DNA of 64,000 nt from Heliocidaris erythrogramma (GCA_025617745.1 CM046856.1:44073049-44137048); one strand, 5' to 3'. Shown: positions 38,101 through 47,738, numbered from the stretch's first letter. The notes: generated by a model from the sequence alone, not told the origin. Numbers and translations are program-made.

Positions 38101-40684
38101 AAGAAATTTCTAATGGTTTAAAAGAAATTTCTAATGGTTTAAAAGAAATTTCTAATGGTTTCAATATAAATTTCTAATGGTATCATCCAGGAATTCTACT
38201 GTAAACCTACTAGAACCATTAGGAGACCAGTAGGAATCACTTCTAAAACCATTAGGATTCCAGTAGAAATTTCTAATGGTTTCAGCCAGGATTTCTACTG
38301 GATTCCTACTTCTCTCATAATGGTTCCAGTAGAAAATCCTACTGGTCTGCTATTGGTTTCAATACAATTTCCTACTGGTTTGTAGTGTTTTGTACTGGTT
38401 TGACTTGACCAACTTGCTGAAAACCATTAAATGCAACTGGTTTTTATTGGTCTTTACTTGTCTCCTCAACCAATTGACTCTAATGGCTTTTAACAGTTTT
38501 TACTGGTTCACCAATAGTCTCTACTGGTCTTTAAAAACACAATAGAAACCATTAGACGGTCACTACTGGTTTCTACTTGTTTCTATGGGAATTTCGACCT
38601 GGGATGCCCCTTGTGACATCACTTGTCAATCACCATCCGGAAAATATTAACATTTCAATAGATATTGCTATGTCGGATAGTCACTGTCAAGTGTTTTCTT
38701 ACAATAGTATTCTACAAATACACCTTCACTTACCTTTCTTTTGCAGGTGTATTGCATCATTGTGAGAAAACACTTGACAGTGACTATCCGAAATGAGCAT
38801 CCCTTGTTATGGCTTCTGGGCCCCGTTTCATAAAACTTGTTACCAATAACAAGTTACAATAATTGTTATAAGCTATTGAAATCCTTTAATCGATTGGCTG
38901 ATTGCAAATTTGCCATAGAAATGGGCCGTTGTTATTGATAACAAGTTTTGTAATGATATTGCATTATGTATAATCTGATGTATCTTTTCTTTGTCCAGCC
39001 AAGGGAAATACAAGTCGTACCTCCCAGATTACATGGTATATGAAGAATACCATGCCGGGGAACCAGCATCGGGCCACTGGCAGAGACCACCCTTCTCTTT
39101 GGATGATAAGTTGACAGCATTCGAGCGTCACAGTGATAACGACAAGCTGAATATGAAGTTTCCCAATGATGAGTCCAAGCTGAGGAAGCCCCCTAAAGAC
39201 AAAGATGCTAAAGACTTTAAGAAGAGAAAGCCAGCAGACAGGAATGCAAAGAGCCCTGTCAAGTCGCGGCATGCTGCAATGTAAGCAAATTCTGAATCTT
39301 TTATTACTTTCTTTGTTTTTCCAAATGTGTTGCATCTAGAAAGCTCTTTATGTTCCACTATCATTGCTATCATATGCAATCAGCATAACAAAGAGTAGGG
39401 GTCATATAGAAATTTACCATTCATCCAAAGTTGGGGTCATGTTGAAGGATATCTAAAAAGAAGAACCAAGGGGTTATCATGGTATATTTTCATCTGACAA
39501 TTGTTTGGATGTAGGGGTCTCTCCAGATTTTAGAGAGTCATTTGCCATTGGACATCATTGGTAGTTTGGAACTCTGCTGTAGCAATCTGTTGTACTCTTG
39601 TTTAACTTTATAGAAAATCACTATACTGTATTAAAGGAATTTGTATTTGAATACATTTACTGAAATTATTTCCAAATGAAGGACAATTATGATGGGATAC
39701 GATATTTTCATTTAAGCTGCGGTTTGAGTAAACTCTAAATTCTCTGTTTCGCCTCATTTTATAGACCAACCCCAGAGGCGTACAAAGGTCCCGCACACAT
39801 TGGAAAGCTACTCTCCAACGGCTACCAACAAGACTGGTATGAAAACCGAGACACCCACTTCAAGAATTACAAGCCTTCCACCGTAGACGTACAGTTTGAG
39901 GCCGCTACCAAGGCTGATCGTCAGAGTACGGAATACAGAGACGCTATCAACAAGAATGTGAAGAAACCTGTGGGAGGGGGCTCGTATGCCAAGAATGCGA
40001 TCGAGGTCCGGGGAACGAAGAAGTCTGATCAGGTCAAGACCCTCAACACGAAACAGGATGAGGAGAAAGAGCTTTTTAAGCTTAGCAAGTACGTACATAT
40101 GTAATCTTTTATTCAAGGAAAAAAGACTATACATATAACACACAACTGCATTACTAGTGTTACACAAGTAGGGAATTCAAATTCAAGATGTGTGGTTGTT
40201 ATTAGCTTACTTGTCAAATAGGATTTGATTTATTGTTAAAGAGAGACCTGAAAGTGGCTTTAAAAGTATATCAATGTTGACAAAAATTTCAAGTTGAATA
40301 TATCACGATTTAAAAAATAAAAATCAGTGATTTACATGTAGATCTGTTTTGGTTGGTGTTAATTTGATTATATTACCCTTTTTTAAATTGCCAACCCTAT
40401 TGTTTATAGATTGTGGACTAATCATTAAAATGGCACTATTAAATAGAATAAAGGAGAGAAAGTAATTTTGACTGTCACTTCAATTCATATATGAATTTAA
40501 CATGGTTAAGAATTTCAATTATGTTATGACACAAGTCTTACACATTATGTTGGTTGTTATTTTCAGGTTTGATAAGGTCGGGTCAAAGGTGAAGAGTCGA
40601 TGGTCAGAGACCCACGAGCGCTCCTCGCCCGTCACTGGCAACTTTGGTCAGCATTTAGAGTTGGCTCCTGTTTCTACAATGTAG
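32085..40684 (+). CDS. C7orf57: C7orf57 homolog, 6 coding exons (gene-level entry)
   Basis: Exons 32085-32103, 35804-36007, 36608-36707, 38999-39280, 39765-40088 and 40567-40684; 1047 nt, 348 residues (human about 295). The molecular function of C7orf57 is not established to my knowledge. Shared blocks, in order: DWFYHAPSK (human DWYYHVPVK) at 7-15, AASQIPSF at 26-33, WIRDSDPKYVQLCKKGGRKD (human [20 protein letters not shown]), PDWFYQ at 95-100, PDYMVYEEY at 117-125 and KLLSNGYQQDWYE at 216-228 (human KLISNGYKDEWLQ). The rest is lysine-rich and hydrophilic, with no membrane segment or signal peptide. All junctions are in phase. The first exon is only 19 coding nt and is separated by a 3.7-kb repeat-filled intron. 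Confidence 0.9.
32583..33289. repeat. About 707-bp duplicated segment, copy 1 (empty site)
   Basis: Begins and ends at AGGCCTAAGTTAGACCG-type blocks and is repeated by 33290-34806 with few differences. It contains CTCGTCTGGTACACG uninterrupted, the pre-insertion form of the site that is split in copy 2. It also carries TGACCCGGAAGTAGGC (an ETS-like CCGGAAGT) and a CAG|AGTAAGTCC-like potential donor. Confidence 0.92.
33290..34806. repeat. Duplicated segment, copy 2, interrupted by an insertion
   Basis: Same sequence as 32583-33289 but split at 33528/34338 by an 809-bp insertion. Identity outside the insertion is very high by eye, implying a recent segmental duplication in C7orf57 intron 1. 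Confidence 0.92.
33529..34337. mobile_element. 809-bp DNA element with 12-bp TIRs and 7-bp TSD
   Basis: Ends are TAGGCACGCTCA and TGAGCGTACCTA (11 of 12 complementary). It is flanked by direct repeats GTCTGGT (33522-33528 and 34338-34344). The unoccupied sequence is present once in the neighbouring copy. It has no transposase ORF, so it is non-autonomous. The superfamily is not assigned; a 7-bp duplication is unusual for hAT, which makes 8. Confidence 0.93.
34828..35766. mobile_element. Element with AGGGTG ends and ATTCGGTCA-type motifs
   Basis: GTTAGGGTGTTTTCGGTCAC at the left is loosely inverted as GAATACCGGGCCGCGCACCC at the right. Several TGACCGAAT / ATTCGGTC words occur near both ends (34995-35045, 35320-35335, 35722-35750). 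The centre has a run of AAGCGC repeats (35225-35310). No coding frame is credible. Confidence 0.6.
35804..36007 (+). CDS. C7orf57: C7orf57 homolog coding exon 2 (residues 7-75)
   Basis: The acceptor CTCACTCAG opens (D)WFYHAPSKKND and the exon carries AASQIPSFGGG and WIRDSDPKYVQL. The donor CAAAG|GTGTGA leaves phase 1. Confidence 0.9.
36010..36430 (+). repeat. CT-rich low-complexity intron DNA
   Basis: Repeated CTCTCT and TTTCTTTC tracts with a G run at about 36130. Short ORFs here encode Ser/Leu/Phe repeats and are composition artefacts. Confidence 0.8.
36608..36707 (+). CDS. C7orf57: C7orf57 homolog coding exon 3 (residues 75-108)
   Basis: (D)LLTMRDPPPKAAEPKEYPR then PDWFYQ, the second aromatic DWFY motif. 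Acceptor ATTGCAG, donor AAAAA|GTAAGT, leaving phase 2. Too short to show as a long ORF. Confidence 0.9.
37318..37575. mobile_element. Inverted-repeat element, arms about 50 bp
   Basis: AAAGTTGGCAAAAAGCTGAT...CAGTTTGACC at the left is inverted at the right (GGTCAAACAG...TCAGCTTTTTGACAACTTT). It lies in C7orf57 intron 3. Confidence 0.8.
37573..37665. mobile_element. Small MITE, TAACCCTCTCAGTCCC ends
   Basis: TAACCCTCTCAGTCCC and GGGGACTGAGAGGGTTA are near-perfect terminal inverted repeats. The interior has a direct repeat of AGCCATAAAAACCCC. Confidence 0.85.
37819..38606. mobile_element. TIR element filled with CCAGTAGAAA / TTTCTACTGG repeats
   Basis: Terminal inverted repeats of about 27 bp begin CATCCCAGGTCGAAAATCCC and end with the inverse, TTTCGACCTGGGATG. 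The interior consists almost wholly of CCAGTAGAAATTTCTACTGG-type words in both orientations, with AATGGTTT variants. Lies in C7orf57 intron 3. Confidence 0.92.
38673..38791. mobile_element. Short MITE with 27-bp perfect TIRs
   Basis: TCGGATAGTCACTGTCAAGT(GTTTTCT) at the left and its exact inverse (AGAAAAC)ACTTGACAGTGACTATCCGA at the right flank a 65-bp centre. Perfect arms suggest recent activity. Confidence 0.92.
38819..38950. mobile_element. MITE with CCCGTTTCATAAAACTTGTT ends
   Basis: CCCGTTTCATAAAACTTGTT and the inverse end TTGATAACAAGTTTTG. The interior GTTATAAGCTA and GATTGGCTGA words also occur in the elements at 53473-53782, so this is a related family. It ends about 48 bp before the acceptor of C7orf57 exon 4. 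Confidence 0.8.
38999..39280 (+). CDS. C7orf57: C7orf57 homolog coding exon 4 (residues 108-202)
   Basis: QGKYKSYLPDYMVYEEYHAG, conserved PDYMV.EE block, followed by a Lys/Asp-rich stretch. Acceptor TTGTCCAG in phase 2, donor GCAAT|GTAAGC. Confidence 0.93.
39765..40088 (+). CDS. C7orf57: C7orf57 homolog coding exon 5 (residues 202-310)
   Basis: AHIGKLLSNGYQQDWYENRD is the conserved C-terminal block. The rest is charged and low in hydrophobic residues. Acceptor TTTTATAG, donor AGCAA|GTACGT, phase 2 in and out. Confidence 0.92.
40567..40684 (+). CDS. C7orf57: C7orf57 homolog terminal coding exon 6 (residues 310-348)
   Basis: (K)FDKVGSKVKSRWSETHERS...ending APVSTM and TAG at 40682-40684. The acceptor is TTTTCAG. 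This C-terminal tail is not obviously present in the human protein. Confidence 0.9.
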
Positions 40685-41151
40685 GAGAGGCCGAGGAGAA
40701 GGAAGAGAGTTTGGCTGAATCAACTCATCAACTGAAGTAAAGAAAACAAAAGCAATCACTGGGTATGTTTGGACAGATGGAAGGTCCCAGGGCATGCTCC
40801 TTGGCAAACTACTTTCTGGTGAAAGAATGGCCAGGAGTGTTATGTGTAGGATATGGTATGTCTTACACCTGTAGCTAAAATACAGGTGTGATGACCCTTG
40901 TATCATTGCACCATGACCTCAGGTGACATGGGGTCAGTTACTATCCAACACCAGGATCAGTTTAAATTATTATTGTTTCAGCGGTACATCTTAAGATTTG
41001 AGAGTGTATCTCAAAGGGATGGTCTTTTCAGAAATGATGCTGGAAAAGTTGTCATTCCCAGGTGCCTATTGACATCATCATAAATTGGCAATAATCACAC
41101 GACTGTATGGTATTTCTAGATCTATACAAAGCTCATAAATGCAGTACAATT

Positions 41152-41333
41152 CAGTACAGAACCTTGTTATAACAAACTACTAGGGACCAAGGAAATTACC
41201 TCTTTTATCAAAACCTTGTTATATCAGGGCTAAAAACCAATAGAATACAAAGAAATGGGACTGGAAAAGTTACCTTGTTATAATCAGAGTTTGTTATAAC
41301 AGTTTTCTTTATGGCGAGGTTCCACCGTACAAT
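41152..41333. mobile_element. MITE of the GGTATAACAAGG family
   Basis: CAGTACAGAACCTTGTTATAA at the left (split by small changes) and TATGGCGAGGTTCCACCGTAC at the right. The interior has repeated ACCTTGTTATA. Related to 28107-28520. Confidence 0.65.
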
Positions 41334-42639
41334 ACATCACCACCTTCGTAATATTGATGCTCCAGTAGTTTTTGCACACCCATGCAGTAATTGTGATCAC
41401 AGCATTTGTTCTATAACCCAACTCAAATAGCCTAAAGCTGATCCAGTGGGAACTTCTTTTTTTTTTTAGCTTGTATAAAAAATGAATGGGAATGGGAAAT
41501 GCACAACATGGGAGAAAAAATATGATGCTACACATGCACCTTACAGAACAGGGACCACAGCAAAAAAAAATGAAAGAAAGAGAAAAGAAAAGAAATTAAG
41601 TTCTGGACTGATTTCAAACAGTTTTGTGGGGTAATGTTACATGAAACAACTGATTCTGCTTCAAAATAGATGTACTAGACCCATGAACCTCAAGTATCTT
41701 CTGCGGATACTTTGCATTGGTCGTTCGAACCTGCTTGGAGCTGTTTAACTCTTATTACCAGTATTTGTTTAATCAACAACAGCTGCATTCTTGATACACC
41801 TCTATTCTGTTGTTATTTTCAATGTTGTATTAACATTTATGGACATTAACATGAATCTGTGTTCATGATGTATCATTTCAAATAATTTTATGTTTCCCCC
41901 CCCCCCCCCCTATAATATCTATATCACATTTTTAATATTGCTTATGATTTTGTTTACTGTTCATGCTAATTCATTCCTGACACTCTTGCCAAATGCTTAG
42001 ACTATAGTGTGAATTTGTTACTCTGTGTGAAATCTTATATCCTTCCATATTCTTACTAAAGGTTTCTCATAAAGACACGACAGTATTTCATGGTATTCGA
42101 TTGTAGTATTATATTGTAGAGTAAATGTCTGTTTAATTTACAAATTTATATAGGTGTATATATTTAGATGTGTATCGATAATTGATGACATTTTCACGTC
42201 TGGTTTTATTCAACTTGTACTTTTTATTGTCATAAAATTGATAACACCAAAATGATGGATTATGCTAGGTCCTTGGTAATGAACTTTGGTCTTCAGCAGG
42301 TCCTGCAAATGTATGGGAAATATTGGCTTGCTGCAGACAAGGTCTTCTTTGGTTCAAACAAAAATCCCAATTATCTGCAAGATTATAATGACAAAATGCA
42401 ATTTCTGGAATGCATTAATGTAGTATTAATGTGGAATCTAACATTAATAATAGGCATCTACCTCATTGGATGTAAGTAGTAGTGTGCAGAGTACAACTTT
42501 AAATGAAGTTAATGAAAATATCATCGTGCACAATTCACAAAATTCTGTGCATTTCTATTGAGCAGGTCAACTTCCACTGGAGTAAAGGTTGAAAAGGTTG
42601 AAAAGGTTTCATGGTTTGATTTACCGGATTGCTGAGAAA

Positions 42640-42818
42640 GCATGTGTATGCTTTGTAAGTAAGCAACCTGGGGACCCTCCCCGAGCTGCACGTAGGGAGC
42701 TGGTAATGAGAATTAATGCCTTACCAAAGGGCACTAGCGCATCCACTTGGTTTCGAACCCGGGTCCTCCTTGTTACGAGACCACTTCTCTACCACAGACT
42801 GAGCCATGGTGCCCCCAT
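42640..42818 (-). repeat. tRNA-derived SINE, Thr(CGT)-like head
   Basis: On the - strand the head reads GGCACCATGGCTCAGTCTGT (A box TGGCTCAGTCTGTGG), an anticodon-loop-like CTCGTAA, and GGGTTCGAAACC (B box). A body with AGTGCCCTTTGGTAAGGCAT follows. The acceptor stem does not close, so it is a SINE and not a working tRNA gene. Confidence 0.75.
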
Positions 42819-43164
42819 TACATAAACTTGACAAAATATACTTGTGTAAAAAAAAAAAAACAGTTCTTGTACTGTTATAGAGTTACACTATTATTTGTTT
42901 TGTCACCTAAAGGAATTATCATGCAGTATGTGCTCATTATGTTATTTTAAGTCACTATGAAGTCTTCTCTTATTACATTGATATCCGTCCTTTTTCTGTA
43001 CAAATTTTTGACACTGTTTTCAATACTAAGAATGAACAATTAAATATGAAGACAACTGCAACTTCGCCTCATTTGTTCATTTATCATTATTGTATCCCCC
43101 GGCAGTATGCCGGAGGATACTTTGGATTCAGCAGCGTTTCGCCGCCGCCGCCGCCGCCGCCGCG

Positions 43165-45340
43165 TCACATTCTTGTGTGCGCTCTAGCGGTCACATTTCT
43201 CGACGAATTTCTTTCAGACTTCCTGTGGACGTGTATCTTGGTAAAATCTGGACCCCTATAGTTTCTGGTGATGCTGCCCCCAGTGTTCCGTCTTTTATAG
43301 GGTAAAAGGCCATATTTTGGGGGATAGTTTGTGTGCGCTCTAGCGGTCACATTTCTCAACGGATTTTGTTCAAATTTTGTATGAAGGTGTCTCTTGGTAA
43401 AATCTGGAACCCTATAGATTTTGGTGATGCTGCCCCCAGTGTTCCGTCTTTTATGAGTCAAAGGTCATATTTTGATAGATGTCTTGTGTGTACTCTTGTG
43501 TGCGCTCTGGCGGTCACATTTCTCAATGGATTTCGTTCAAATTTTGCATGAAGGTGTCTCTTGGTGTAATATAAAAACCTATAGTGTTTGGTGATGCTGC
43601 CACCAGTGTTCCGTCTTTTATAGGGTCAAAGGTCATACTTCAGGGCATGGCGTGAGTGCACTCTGCAGGCCACATTTCTCAACGGATTTTGTTCAAATTT
43701 TGTATGGAGATGTATCTTGGTATAATCTACACATGTTTAATTTTTGGTGATGCTGCCCTCATTGTTCCGTCCTTTATAGGGTCAAAGGTCATTTTTCCAT
43801 TTTTTGCACTCTTCTGCATTTCTCGACGGATTTCGTTCAAATTTTGCATGAAGGTGTCCCTTGGTGTAATCTAAAAACCTGTACTTTTTGGTGATGCTGC
43901 CACCAGTGTCCCGTCTTTTATAGGGTCAAAGGTCATACTTCAAGGGATGGCGTGAGTTCACTCTGCAGGCCACGTTTCTTGTGGATTTCTTTCAAATTTT
44001 GTATGGAGATGTATCTTGGTATAATCTACACATCTTTACTGTTTGGTGATGCTGCCCTCATTGTTCCGTCCTTTATAGGGTCAAAGCTCATTTGTCCTTT
44101 TTGTGCACTCTTACTTCTGCATTTCTTGACGGATTTCATTCAAATTTTGTATGGAGATGTATCTTGGTATAATCTACACATATTTAATTTTTGGTGATGC
44201 TGCCCTCATTGTTCCGTCCTTTATAGGGTCAAAGGTCATTTTTCCATTTCTTGCACTCTTACTTCTGCATTTCTTGACGGATTTCGTTCAAATTTTGCAT
44301 GAAGGTGTCTCTTGGTGTAATCTAAAAACCTATAGTTTTTGGTGATGCTGCCACCAGTGTTCCGTCTTTTATAGGGTCAAAGGTCATACTTCAGGGCATG
44401 GCGTGAGTGCACTCTGCAGGCCACATTTCTTATGGATTTCTTTCAAATTTTGTATGGAGATGTATCTTGGTATAATCTACACATCTTTACTGTTTGGTGA
44501 TGCTGCCCTCATTGTTCCGTCCTTTATAGGGTCAAAGCTCATTTGTCCCTTTTGTGCACTCTTACTTCTGCATTTCTTGACGGATTTCATTCAAATTTTG
44601 TATGGAGATGTATCTTGGTATAATCTACACATATTTAATTTTTGGTGATGCTGCCCTCATTGTTCCGTCCTTTATAGGGTCAAAGGTCATTTTTCCATTT
44701 CTTGCACTCTTTCTTCTGCATTTCGTGACGGATTTCGTTCAAATTTTGCATGAAGGTGTCTCTTGGTGTAATCTAAGAACCTATAGTTTTTGGTGATGCT
44801 GCCACCAGTGTTCCGTCTTTTATAGGGTCAAAGGTCATACTTCAGGGCATGACGTGAGTGCACTCTGCAGGCCACATTTCTTGATGGATTTCTTTCAAAT
44901 TTTGTATGAAGATGTATCTTGGTATATCTCTCAACACATTTCTTTCAAATTTTATATGAAGATGTGTCTTAGTGAAACCTACACATCTAAATTGTTTGCT
45001 GATGCTACCCCCACTGTACCACTTTCTATACAGTCAAATGTCATATTCAGGTTGTTGTTAGGGTCAAATGTCATATTTTCGTTGCATGCATTCTGGAGGA
45101 CACATTTGTTCAACTCATTTCTTTCAGATTTTGTATGTAGGTCCATTATAGATTACACCTCTACAGTTTTTGGTGATGCTGCCTCTAGTGTTCAGTCTTT
45201 CATAGGATCAAAGGTCATATTTTAGTGGATGGCTTATGTGCGCTCTGAGGTCATATTTCTTCCGAATTTTCTATAAAAATGCATTATACTCTAATCTGCA
45301 CAAATCGTTTTGGTAATGCTGCTCCTAGTGTTGACAATAT
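43165..45340 (+). repeat. Satellite-like array, about 150-bp monomers, 451-bp higher-order repeat
   Basis: Monomers share GGTGATGCTGCC, TTCCGTC.TTTATAGGGTCAAA and TTCAAATTTTGTATG blocks. Blocks of three monomers recur at an exact 451-bp offset (43952, 44403, 44854). ORFs through it repeat the same peptide and are not genes. Seven monomers contain GGGTCAAAGGTCA. Confidence 0.93.
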
Positions 45341-45368
45341 TCCGGGTCACTGGCGGCAATTTCTACAC

Positions 45369-46760
45369 CATAATAATAATAATAATAATAATAATACAAC
45401 GCACTTATATTGCGCCATCTATCTAGTTAACTATTCCGAGGCGCATGATGAAAATGAGAGAAGCGAGAAGGTAGAAATAGAAAGGACTGAAGAATGCTAC
45501 AAATCTGTGTTGAATTACATTTCACTGTATGCTTTAGAGAAAAGTACTGTCTTCAATTTTGACTTCAAAGAATCCAAAGTGTCTATGGCACGGATATTAG
45601 GAGGTAAGTTATTCCATAAACTAGGCGCCGCAGCTATGAAGGCACGGTCACCAAGAGATGATTTCGTTCTTTGTGCCACAATAAGATTTTTGCCAGAAGA
45701 ACGCAGACAGCGAGTTGGTACATATTCAGAAATTAGATTTTCAATATACGAGGGGGCAGAACCATGTAATGCCCTCCAAGTAATAAGCAGAATTTTATAC
45801 TCGATACGCTCTCTGACTGGTAGCCAATGTAACCCTTTCAAAATTGGTGAAATATGATCCCTTTTACGTGTCTTAGACAATATTCTGGCAGCAGCGTTTT
45901 GTGCTCTTTGTAGCTTAGCTATTTGAGAAGATGACACATTGTACAGAAGAGAATTGCAATAGTCAAGACGAGAAATTACAAATGCATGAATTATAGTGGC
46001 AACTGTTTTATCTGACAATATCTTTCTGATGTTACTGATACTACGTAGATGAAAATACATTGACTGACATGTTTTTTGTACAAAATCATTCATTGTCATA
46101 TTACTATCAAATAACACTCCAAGATTACGAGCAGTGTTTTTAGGTAATACATGTGAATCACCAATTCGAATGGAATAGTGTTGTAAATCAACCTTCTGAT
46201 ACTGAGATGAAAGAATTAAAAATTCACTCTTAGCATCATTGAGCTTAAGCTTGTTCAAACACATCCATGCCTTCATTTCAGCTATACACCTTTCCAACTT
46301 CTGACGTCTGCTAATTACACTCTCAGGGTCCAAAGGATTAAATGGTATATAAAGCTGAGTATCATCTGCATAAAGGTGGACATGGACATCATGTAATCGA
46401 GCAATCTCTGCAAGAGGTGTAGAGTAGATACTAAAGAGGGACGGGCCCAAAACTGACCCTTGTGGCACGCCGTAAGAGAGATTAACCTCTGGTGAAACGG
46501 AGTCGTTGATCTTTACGGACTGTGATCGATTATCCATGTAAGAGCGAAACCAGGACAAGGCACAACCTTCAATGCCCACAGATGAAAGTCGGAGCTGTAG
46601 GATGTCATGATCGATAGTGTCGAAGGCCGACGATATATCAAGAAGCACTAGAAATACAGCCTGTTTGGAATCAAGAGCTTGCAAAATGTCGTTATGTACC
46701 TTAAGTAAAGCCGTCTCTGTTCCATGGTGCTTTTTGTAGGCTGATTGGATAAATCCTTTT
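45369..46760 (-). mobile_element. 5'-truncated CR1/L2-type LINE
   Basis: The - strand ORF ends at 45515, its LINE-derived part starting near 46760. RT motifs: SSAFDTIDHDIL (motif A), YGVPQGSVLGPS (motif B), LYADDTQLY (catalytic DD) and a conserved C terminus, RAFIAAAPSLWNNLPPNIRA. The tail after the stop ends in GCGCAATATAAGTGCG and an ATT/TTA triplet run (45371-45392). It lacks the endonuclease region. The RT frame is intact, which suggests a fairly recent insertion. Confidence 0.9.
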
Positions 46761-47069
46761 GTTTGAGGGAGGGGATGGGGGAGGGTCTTTGTCCCTCCTT
46801 CAAATCGCTGCCAGTGCCGGGGGATACATTTCGCATTGCGCGGCACCAGCAATGCACATTTCTAGTTGTTTTTATATATTTGCCATTTTGATTAATGACA
46901 AGGTCCATAATGTTAAATACAAAAATATACTAACTAGCAGTTTGGCATTTTATGAGGATAGGTACCAAGAGAGAAAGAGCTGAGAGAGAATGTGGATGGC
47001 AAAGACGACTATGATATGATAAGTGAGAAGTAATAAGATGAATTGAAACACAAGAAAATTGGCCAGTGC

Positions 47070-47140
47070 CAGGCTGAGATTCGAACCCTCAACCTTGGAT
47101 TGAAAGTCAAGTGAATGAACCACTATACCTCGACACCTCC
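47070..47140 (-). repeat. Degenerate tRNA-like sequence, Glu(TTC)-like
   Basis: The - strand reads GGTGTCGAGGTATAGTGGTT (A-box-like), CTTGACTTTCAATCCAAGG (anticodon-arm-like) and GAGGGTTCGAATCTC (B box and T arm). The acceptor stem does not pair and the anticodon stem has a mismatch, so it is a pseudogene or SINE head. Confidence 0.5.
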
Positions 47141-47187
47141 ACAAAGCAACCTTGTCCTCCTTTGTGATTACGAGCCTAAGAGTTTGG

Positions 47188-47665
47188 TATACAGTGTGAG
47201 TAAATTATAGGAAACCCATATTCAAGCCCCAATATCTTGAAAACCAAGTGAAATTGCTGAAATGTATTATAATGGTACAATAGTTGATAATGCGACCATG
47301 GATGACTGAGCACTGGCATTTTTCAAAGAGAATGTCAGAATCATCTTTGCCCAAGTTTGGGCTGAATGGTCTTCACGAGTCACTTTGATTATTTGTGAGT
47401 GCATTCATCTGGAATGGAGATCATTCAGCCAACCTTGGGTTGACCGTTCATTTCATTCAAAACTTGGGCAGAGGCAAATTTGACATGCATCAGGGAAAAT
47501 GTTACCATTCATCTGTCCATAGTCGGATTTTATTGATCAAGGTGTCAAATTAAAGGAAAGATGATAGGCTACAATATGAGTGTATTTAATTAAATCTATA
47601 GGTATTAATTACAATAACATTTAGGGTCTACTCTGGGTTTCCTTTATATCGACTCACACTGTATA
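47188..47665. mobile_element. TIR element, TATACAGTGTGAGT ends, copy 1
   Basis: TATACAGTGTGAGT...GAAACCC at the left and GGGTTTCCTTTATATCGACTCACACTGTATA-type inverse at the right (written in parts: GGGTTTCC, GACTCACACTGTATA). The interior carries CATGGATGACTGAGCACTGG, also found in copy 2. Confidence 0.85.
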
Positions 47666-47738
47666 AAGTATTGTCTGTGAATGCCTTCCTGCTAAAAACA
47701 CAAAGATATGGAGATTGAGATCAAGGAGACGATATAAA

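Larger units (their letters stand above)
40685..43090. other. 3' flank of the C7orf57 homolog, repeats only
   Basis: Probably begins as 3' UTR. It contains a MITE (41152-41333), a C run at 41896-41909 and a tRNA-derived SINE (42640-42818). No other exon is supported. Confidence 0.5.
43092..46867 (+). mobile_element. Tandem-repeat element 2 (Helentron/HINE-like), with nested LINE
   Basis: Begins with a hairpin TATCCCCCGGCAGTATGCCG(GAGGATA), then a GCC microsatellite (about 43139-43161) and an array of about 150-bp monomers to about 45340. After an inserted LINE it resumes and ends with TGCCGGGGGATAC (inverse of the hairpin arm) and a GCATTGC...GCAATGC hairpin about 12 nt before a TTTCTAGTT terminus. 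No protein is encoded by the element itself. Confidence 0.82.

Noticed and set aside
43165-44940. Series of similar + strand ORFs (FCMEMYLGIIYT-type peptide) as a repeat-protein gene
   Set aside because: The peptide recurs because the DNA monomers recur. Frames are interrupted between monomers and there is no splice logic or start region.
45369-46800. Target-site duplication for the nested LINE
   Set aside because: I compared the flanks at both ends and found no convincing direct repeat; the 5' boundary is only approximate.
47070-47140. Functional tRNA-Glu gene
   Set aside because: The A and B boxes are visible but the acceptor stem does not pair and the anticodon stem is mismatched; a pseudogene or SINE head is more likely.
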